From Prosapia bicincta (taxonomy: Eukaryota > Arthropoda > Insecta > Hemiptera > Cercopidae): a DNA stretch of 64,000 nt. Where the stretch lies: NCBI GenBank assembly GCA_036971475.1, contig JBAIZL010000002.1, positions 17,476,067-17,540,066 of the forward strand, written 5' to 3'. Position numbers and translations under genes: made by a program. This document shows, in pieces, positions 56,737-64,000 of the stretch; position 1 is the first letter of the stretch, and every line of letters starts with the position of its first letter. Under the pieces are notes generated by a model. The model saw nothing but the letters and a program-made list of their open reading frames with translations, was not told the DNA's origin and did no database searches.

Positions 56737-57779
56737 TGAATAACTGCAGACTGTCAAAAATCCCAATATCAAAAATCCTAACGCCTCCTTCAACACTCCA
56801 TTACATGCGCTGCGCGGAATCCCTGCTTTTTTAGTTAATTTTGTAATATTGTAAAACATGCTGGTATATTTGAGTGAAACTAGAGGACATCTTCCCTTTA
56901 CCCACCACACACCAGAAAAAACAGATCAATTGATCTTTAAACGATAGAGAACCCTTAAAAAACAGTGTATAGTGATTTTGGCTGAGAATCCCTGCCTATG
57001 TGTATAACGGTGTAATTCTTCCATGTTGAAAACATTATTCTTTGACTTATTTATTTATATATCTTGTTATATAAATGATTAGTTTTATTTGTCGACATGA
57101 ACGTGATTTAGGACATATTAATTTAGAAAGAGATTATCAATTTAGAGACTATTTTGTAAAACTTCTTATCGAAACCTAAATTGGCGAGTAATTCCTCGCC
57201 TATGTGTGAGACCTTGTTACAGTAAGTAAAGGTCTGCTAGTAGGATTTGAGGCATTTAGATAAATATTTCAACTAACTTTACCTATTAATAAAAAAAAGG
57301 AACTTTTTGTACATAAAAGATAGTTAAGCCTCCAAAGATTGTAAAAATAATTAATACTGTACGTTTATTGCTAAAGCAAAATAATTCAAACAAATAAAAA
57401 GAAATTGAGTGATTTAAATTGAAGTTCCACACCATGAGTGTAACTGTGTTACTTTTTCTACACATGTAACAGAAGGAATGCTGGATTTGTGCAACAGAAG
57501 ATGAGTTTTGAAACTCACACAACCCAAAATTAGCAAGTTTTTCATATAAAATATTTTAGGGATTTTGTATAGTTGTGTTAATATGTTTGTGTATAGATAC
57601 ATACATTTGTAATTATGAAGTGAATGGTTTTTGTAAAATAAGTGCATTCTTCTGGATTTAAAGATACAAGTAAATCAAAGTAGAATAGTTATGTACATAT
57701 GTAAGCACGTACATAACGTGTTTATTTTCATTTATCTTAAAATTTTTAGTGCAACTAGAAATTTCTAGGTTATGTTCAA
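56737..57779. other. Downstream flank, no recognised gene
   Basis: Small frames at 56710-56910 and 57286-57647 on the minus strand show no motif. Nothing supported. Confidence 0.45.
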
Positions 57780-57838
57780 AAATCAGAAATCTGAACCCAC
57801 CCCAGTCCCATTAGTTCAGATTTTCAACGCTCTACTGT
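57780..57838. mobile_element. Lone Tigger/pogo-type end
   Basis: Read on the minus strand from TA: CAGTAGAGCGTTGAAAATCT, then GGACTGGGGTGGGTTCAGA. It resembles the MITE end at 14845. The partner end was not found. Confidence 0.5.
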
Positions 57839-58827
57839 ACTTTGGTATTCTTTGCTAAATACCGAAGAATTATTTATAAATTTAACTGTACTCTTGAAAA
57901 ATATGAATTTCACCTCTTTTACATATAAAAACAATTTAAGAAAATGTTAAAATAAAAAGCCAACAATAAATTTTAATATATCCAGTATGCCTCTACAATA
58001 CACTATTAAATAACAGAACCAGAATGAATAGTCCCATCTAAAAAAAGTTCAATTTTTTAGTTTCTCATTTTCACTAAATATGGCATCAAAATCTGTGATG
58101 ATGTTGAGACAAAAGATGCATGAATACAATCCAATAACTAATGAAAAACTAATCTATTGGTTTATCAGTCACTTAAAAACGAGAGTTTACTTCAACATAG
58201 AGAAGGAATTGATTAATGACGAGGTAGGTGAAGGCATTAAGATAAATAGTTCATAATGTTGGGCAAAGCAGGAAAACGGAAAATTTGTAGAAAAATGGGT
58301 TTCCAGGAAAGGATCTGCCATTGAATAAAGGTAAACTCAAAACTGCAGAATAAATTCTTCCATTTAATAACATTGACAAAATTAATTTCTTTTGCTTAAA
58401 AACATTTTTCAAAAAAAATATCGTACAGCTATTTTTTAATAACTGACTGAGTTTACACTAGCTATTTATTGTAATGTTATAATAAGTCTTCAAAGAAAAC
58501 ATGTAAATTATTAAATTTTAAAAAATTCCCAAGACATACCTATGGAGCAATATTTAGAAATCATTTTAACAATTTTTCAGAAATATTCATAACACTGACT
58601 TGATGTAAATAATATAATCAACATCCTCAGATATTAGTATTATAAAAATTAAATATAACTGCTGAAATAAAGAGTAATTTTTAAAATAAAAATTAAAGTG
58701 TCAAATTCGCCTGCATGTCCTACTCAGATTATCTAAGTGCGATCAGCTGTTATTTTTTATATTTTATTCTAAGCCTACAAACTATAATTTTTCTGATAAA
58801 TAAGAAATTATTAACCGAAATGTAAAT

Positions 58828-59697
58828 GAGGCTACTGGGATCAAAACTCACAATATCAAAATTTCTTGAAATTGAGTTTGCAGTGGATTCTTATAACACA
58901 TTTCACGGGATAACCAAATTAGAAACCAAATGACAATATATCCTGTAGAAATAATAATACAAAGCTGATGGTATGAGTCAAAACTCAGTTTATCCTCAGG
59001 ATATTGTTAGTTTTGATGCTAGGTTATTTTCAATCATAGGAGGCTATTGTTTTGTTCTGATTACAATGCTTCTGCTTGCTGCAGTAATTCGTGTTGCTAT
59101 TTCCGTAATTAACTGTAGTTTATTTGATTAGTTATGTTTTATTTTAAATGTATTGTTAGTGCTTGAAATGGAAATATTAGTTGAGTCTGTGAAAAAGATA
59201 ACATAACGGTATTAATATAAGTTGAGCAACAAAATAGCCTACAATGTTTGAAATTAAAGTACTGAATCTTTGAAATTGTGATTATTGATCCTTTATATTA
59301 TTGCTAAATTTTTCTCGCTTAGTTTAATTTTGAAATAATCATTTTTCTGTTGCTTATTTTTGTGTCTATTTTCATAAAAATCAAATATTCTTCTACACAC
59401 TAAGAAAGCAAAGAAATAATTAAAAATAATCAACATCCCTTAGCATTGTTTGGTGTCAAAACTACACAATATCTCAAGAGTAAGATCAAAACTCACAATA
59501 TCCTAATTTAAATTGTTTCTGATTTAGGCTTTAAAAACTAAAGGTTTTAATATTTTTAATGACTTAAGTGCATTGTTTTGATACAATACATTTTCAAATA
59601 TATTATAAAGTGTACTGGATCATAGATCTACAGGAATTTTGGCCGTACTGAAAAATCATACTTGTTGGATATTGTGAGTTTTGATCCTTGTAGCCTC
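58828..59697. mobile_element. Unclassified terminal-inverted-repeat element, 870 bp
   Basis: Ends GAGGCTACTGGGATCAAAAC and, reversed, GAGGCTACAAGGATCAAAAC, both continuing TCACAATATC. The word ATCAAAACTCACAATATC recurs inside in both orientations (near 58979, 59000, 59450 and 59490), with changes. No coding frame. Possible 3-bp flanks ATG/CAA do not agree, so the superfamily is not set. Confidence 0.8.
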
Positions 59698-60149
59698 AAA
59701 TATGTGTTCTACTCAAAATCTCTGTAGTTAGAGAAAACTTATAACATTTGTTGAAATTGGGTACATGTTTGTTAAAACTCTTAATAAGTCAGTTAAATTT
59801 GCCAAATAAAGTGGAATATTTCTAAGCCTTAAAATAAGCCAAATGCACAGAAATTTCAAACTGTTTAGGCTGTAGAACTTTAGAATTGGTTAGTTGCTTT
59901 TCTCTACAAAGGTATGTCTTAGTTTTTATATTCACAATTCAAATAAGATTAAATTACAGTGAATATATTGCAACAAAACATTGGTTATCCTTGTCTATGA
60001 CATTCTGTTAATTGTCTGTGTAACTGACAGAATGATTTGACAATACATAGCTGCTTCTTAATTATAGTTGGTTGATATGGTTAAGATAGAAAAAGGAGGC
60101 CAAAGGCTAGTTGAACCTTTTTTATATAAGACAGTGAGTTTTATTTATA

Positions 60150-60610
60150 GAGGGTTATCTTAAAAGAATGGTTTCAGTGATTCTTAGGAAGATTGTAGGG
60201 AAATTTCTAGATGTTATATTGGTATCTCTGAAAGCTTCCAACCCAAAAGTTTGTTTATAAGGTGTTCTAACCTTTATATCAGTTCTTGTGTTGTTGTTGC
60301 GGTGAGTTTAGTGATGTTTTATGATCTGTGTTTCAAGATTCTTTGATTTTACTATGTTCTGTGATAAAGATAAAACAAAGTGTGTTTTATTGATGGCTCA
60401 ATTAAAATCAGTAATTTTAGTTCAACGTGCTTTCCGATGTGAATTTGGAATAGATCCATCACACAAAAGTAATATAACACATTGGTTTGAACAATTCAAA
60501 GAAACTGGATCAGTTAAGAAACAGAAATTAACCGACAGACCTCTTGGCGATGAACGCCAGTTAATGATGATCACGAGCCAAACCTGCACCATTTTATTAT
60601 GATAACCCTC
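60150..60610 (+). mobile_element. Tc1/mariner-type deletion derivative, 461 bp
   Basis: TA (60148-60149), then GAGGGTTATC at the left and GATAACCCTC at the right, then TA (60611-60612). Inside, 60390-60545 encodes VILVQRAFRCEFGIDPSHKS and ITHWFEQFKETGSVKKQK, the HTH (DUF4817-type) at the start of a mariner-like transposase. All of the catalytic part is gone. Confidence 0.8.
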
Positions 60611-60612
60611 TA

Positions 60613-62712
60613 TTGTAACCTTAAATTAGCCTACAATATTTTAACCTGAATGTGATAGCCAACAATTAGAAAAAGAAGCTTTTTCTAAATAAAAATAAAT
60701 AAATAAAACAAATATAAAGTAAATAGTCAGGTTACACAATGCTTTATCTAAATTACCATCGTTACATTTTTGTATTAGTGTTTACCATTGAATTCATAAA
60801 GAATTACGTATATATATGATCTGGTAATTCAAATGATATTGAAAAGGGGTGATGATTCCACTCAGTTATAAAAAATCAAATTTGTTAATGACATGTCGCT
60901 CACTTCAAGTGTAAAAACTCTAGTGTACAAATTTTATAATTTCTTTTTGTCAGTAAAGAGTTCAACAAGTTAAAATGCCAATTTTGAACAAATATTTATG
61001 CATAAATGAAAGATTGGATAACCAATACTGTTGCAATATATTTAGTATACCATATTGTACCGTTATAATACTTTAACTGATGTATGAGAAGTACCAGAAA
61101 GTCTCAGGAATTGGTTTGTGACAAGATATATTAATATATATTAATCTTCTTCACCTTTAAATTAATTATTTGTAAGACAAATGACAAATGTTGTTCTATT
61201 ATGATCTTTAAGCAAAAATTACACAAAGTAAATTATTCTTTACAAGGATTAAATTACAAAATGAATTAAAAATCAATAAATTAAATAAGTAACAGGTTTA
61301 TTTAAAACTCTGCCTTAGTATGATAATAAGTTTCAATGAAAACGATAGTATTGAAATTCTTTAAGGAAGTTTAAAAGAAGTATGAATATTTTATGACAAT
61401 TGAAATTCAAGCACCAAGTCAATCTACAAAACACTGTAAACATTTATAAAATACTCCTCCAAACTAATTGTTTAACTTGTTAGATGTTTCAAAAAAACTT
61501 TGTTAGGTGTTTACTGAGATAGGTGGCAGCACTAATTAGAAGCCTAGGATAAATATTAGGGTTTAGAGCTTGCCCCATAGGTAATCAATCCCGTTTCCTT
61601 CACTCACGGTAGGGATAGTATACGCATTTGAATATGGGACGAAGGCAGCTCGGTAGAGGTTGGCTGCCACAAGGGCTGAGCAAGTTTTGGGGACCCAAAC
61701 CCAGGTTAAAAAAAAAAATTAAAATAATATTAAGATCCCAGGCCTAGGATTAATTAATACTTCTTTATTTGATAATAAATTCCTGAAAAATTTCTGTACC
61801 TCATACCTTAAAATCTATGATGTTACTTCTTTATATAGTTTGCTTATTGTAAAATTAAATTTCTGCATGAAAATTGAAGCAATCATAGAAAAATAAATCA
61901 TAAGAGACTAATTAAAATAGAATAACTGCTAAGTTATACTTTCAAAATAGGTAATTGTTTTGAATAATTTGTGTAACAGTTTTAAATTTGTTTCTCTTAT
62001 AATTAAAATATATTTTTATCACTAACATCTAATTTGAGTTAGTTCATATTGTCTAGGATCAACAATTTAATTGGTGACTAGAAAACTGAACTTTTAACTC
62101 AACGTCTTCTTCTATCACATATTTAAGTATTAGTTAGCTTCGCTTGGTTAATTTGTAACAGAATTTTAACAAAAAATAATAGACAGAGTCTTACTAATCA
62201 GTTATAATTAGGATTATAAATTTTTATTTTAATAAAACCATTTGATTAATCACTTAACTGAAGTCTGAAATCATAAATGTAAAACATTTAATTTATAATG
62301 GTAAAATTGTAAAGAGGAAAGCCCTCATAACCGTCAGAATTTTACTGCGGTTATTTTTTTTTCACATCTATCCCCACAAAAAAAAACAATTTATAGAAAT
62401 TCCCAAGTTCTTATCAGTTCTCTATTACTAAAATTTTTCCAAAGTTCAAGTTCATTCAGTTCAATGAGAGAGTCAAACTAATATTTTGTTTAATCACTTT
62501 AACAAGTGATTGTTAACAAATTAATCGCTTGTTAAAGTGATTAATTAAGATTCACCTAACGTAATGGACTACAAAATTCAAGAATTTAATATTTTGTGTA
62601 TTCTCTATCATTTTAATTGTGATACTGTCATACATTTATTTATATATGTATAAATAACAATTTTGTCGAGACAGTCACTCAAGAACCATCACTACCAACT
62701 TCTTGTATGGAA
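60613..62712. other. Downstream flank with minor repeats
   Basis: 61500-61730 is less AT-rich and ends GGACCCAAACCCAGG plus an A run, so it may be a SINE, but no clear box A/B pair is seen. A short hairpin, AATCACTTTAACAAGTGATT mirrored about 30 bases on, is at 62489-62545. No gene. Confidence 0.4.
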
Positions 62713-63182
62713 TAGGGATGATCGATATTATCTGTTACAGTGACTTGTCACTGATATTCATTTGTCACTGGTGGTACCAGTGACAAAATATAGAAAATGC
62801 CAGTTCCAGTGACAATGGATCAATCAGATCTTGCCTCTTTTGTTATTGGGCAAAAAATAGCAGTCATTGGATGAAAAGGCTGTCATGGGTTGATATGTCA
62901 TTGTCACTGGATGAAACGGCTGTCACTGGTTGATTTGTCGCTGTCACTGGCTCTGCTCTCACCGCTCAGTTCATGGCGCCGATAATCATGCAGTGTCAGT
63001 GTCTGAAGGGAAGAGGGGATGTCTTCTGTTGTGATTTGGTAAAGTGTCACTGTCGCCTGTCTGTTATTGGCATATACAGAGCAGTCTTAGTATCCCTTGT
63101 CACCAGTAAAAGTCACTGATCCAAACCTGGTGCTGTCACTAAAATCAGCGATCCGTTAAAGTCCCTGGATCAACCATTACTA
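62713..63182. mobile_element. hAT-like MITE rich in GTCACTG words
   Basis: Ends TAGGGATGATCGAT and, reversed, TAGTAATGGTTGAT; flanks GTATGGAA and TAATGGAA agree in 6 of 8. Inside, GTCACTG or its complement occurs more than ten times in both orientations, over a GC-richer patch (62930-63060). No coding frame. Confidence 0.65.
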
Positions 63183-63498
63183 TAATGGAATTATAATCAT
63201 TTTCATGCATGTAAAAATCACAAGTCAGTAGCACTGTTGTACATTTTGTGACGAAGTTTTTTTATTTTTGCTAGCATCATAAAGATGCAATATAAACAGC
63301 CCATTAGAATAGTCATATTTCCAGAATTTGCTAAACAGCAATTTATTACTGATGCCACTAACTTTTAATAAGCCTTTATATTTTTACAAGCAAACAAAAA
63401 TATGATTTCATCTGTAAGAATTTCATTTTTTCTGAGTATTCTAGTCAATATATTTTTGGTTCAATATAAAATTTTCTGACTAAAGTGGGAAAGTATTT

Positions 63499-64000
63499 TA
63501 AGGATGGGCCGATACCTAAAATTTTTGATTGTCGATTCTTTTAAGTTATTCAGGGCTACATGATATTCTGTAATAAAGAATTTAGTCAACTTCTTGGTAA
63601 TATGGTGGAGCCTTTTAAAAGTTTCGTTTTAATGTAGTAGGCTACAAAAAACGTCCAACCTTGTTTTATAAACAGGAATTTTTGAAAGCATGACAAACAT
63701 ATCGGATAAAAGTAATGATTAATTTAAAACTACAAGTATGAACTTCAGTTCATAATTACAATATAACTTCAGTAATAGCCATTTCGACATGTATGAAGTG
63801 GTGGCCAGAAACGGGGAGAGATAGTGAGTCAACAGAGCAAGAAGAGCAGTGACAAACAGATCAGAAAAGCTTCCGATCATCTATGTTGTTGCGTCATAAA
63901 TAAGAATAAAATTTTCGTGATCTCATAGATATTTACTTTTTTAGTTTAATTCATTCAAAGAAACTAATAATTGAATAAGAGATAGTTGATAATTAATTAT
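63499..64000. mobile_element. hAT-like element, family H1 copy 3 (runs off window)
   Basis: Starts TAAGGATGGGCCGATACC. Interior words (GTCGATTCTTTTAAG, TTTCGACATGTATGAAGTGG, AAACAGATCAGAAAAGC) match the 20693-21912 copy in reverse order and orientation. The far end is outside the window. Confidence 0.75.

Noticed and set aside
58080..58330. Frame starting MASKSVMMLRQKMHEYNP
   Set aside because: Broken after about 60 codons and no recognisable domain; could be an old transposon piece but not supported.

Overview
The window is from an AT-rich, intron-rich animal genome, almost certainly an arthropod and most likely an insect. The evidence is a long multi-exon adaptin gene with GT-AG introns, combined with mariner, piggyBac, pogo/Tigger, hAT, Harbinger and Penelope-like relics. 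I cannot place it to order or species.

One host gene is recognised. It is a complete beta subunit of adaptor complex AP-3 (AP3B; ruby in Drosophila) on the + strand. It has 20 coding exons from the ATG at 7352 to the TAA at 52147-52149. All exon phases fit, giving a predicted protein of 1055 residues. A likely 5' UTR exon starts at 7301 behind a good acceptor, so a further non-coding exon probably lies upstream. AP-3 beta is the large subunit of the AP-3 coat, which sorts cargo from endosomes/TGN to lysosomes and pigment granules.

Layout: 1-5540 is repeats (palindromes with a 75-bp minisatellite, two long foldback elements, SINE pieces). 5541-7300 is the upstream flank with one retroelement relic. 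7301-52149 is AP3B, whose introns hold most of the mobile elements. 52150-64000 is the downstream flank with foldbacks, a near full-length mariner, two further terminal-inverted-repeat elements and two hAT-like elements. No host gene is seen there.

Intron contents: intron 1, Tigger/pogo elements at 8069-10601 and 10913-11590; intron 5, hAT remnant; intron 8, hAT family member containing a foldback; intron 10, mariner relic; intron 11, a complete piggyBac nested in a hAT; intron 13, Tigger tail; intron 15, tandem exon-edge duplication, Harbinger deletion derivative, SINE and pogo MITE; intron 16, Penelope-like element with GIY-YIG domain; introns 17-19, SINEs, foldbacks, hAT, mariner and three piggyBac-like elements.

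Most notable: several foldback repeats, and the tail of the Penelope-like element, share a pattern that looks like a decayed hammerhead ribozyme core (CTGANGA, short hairpin, GAAA), often as two inverted copies. I see no evidence for an unknown protein-coding system; the novelty is in the repeats and in a recent 185-bp duplication at an AP3B exon edge.
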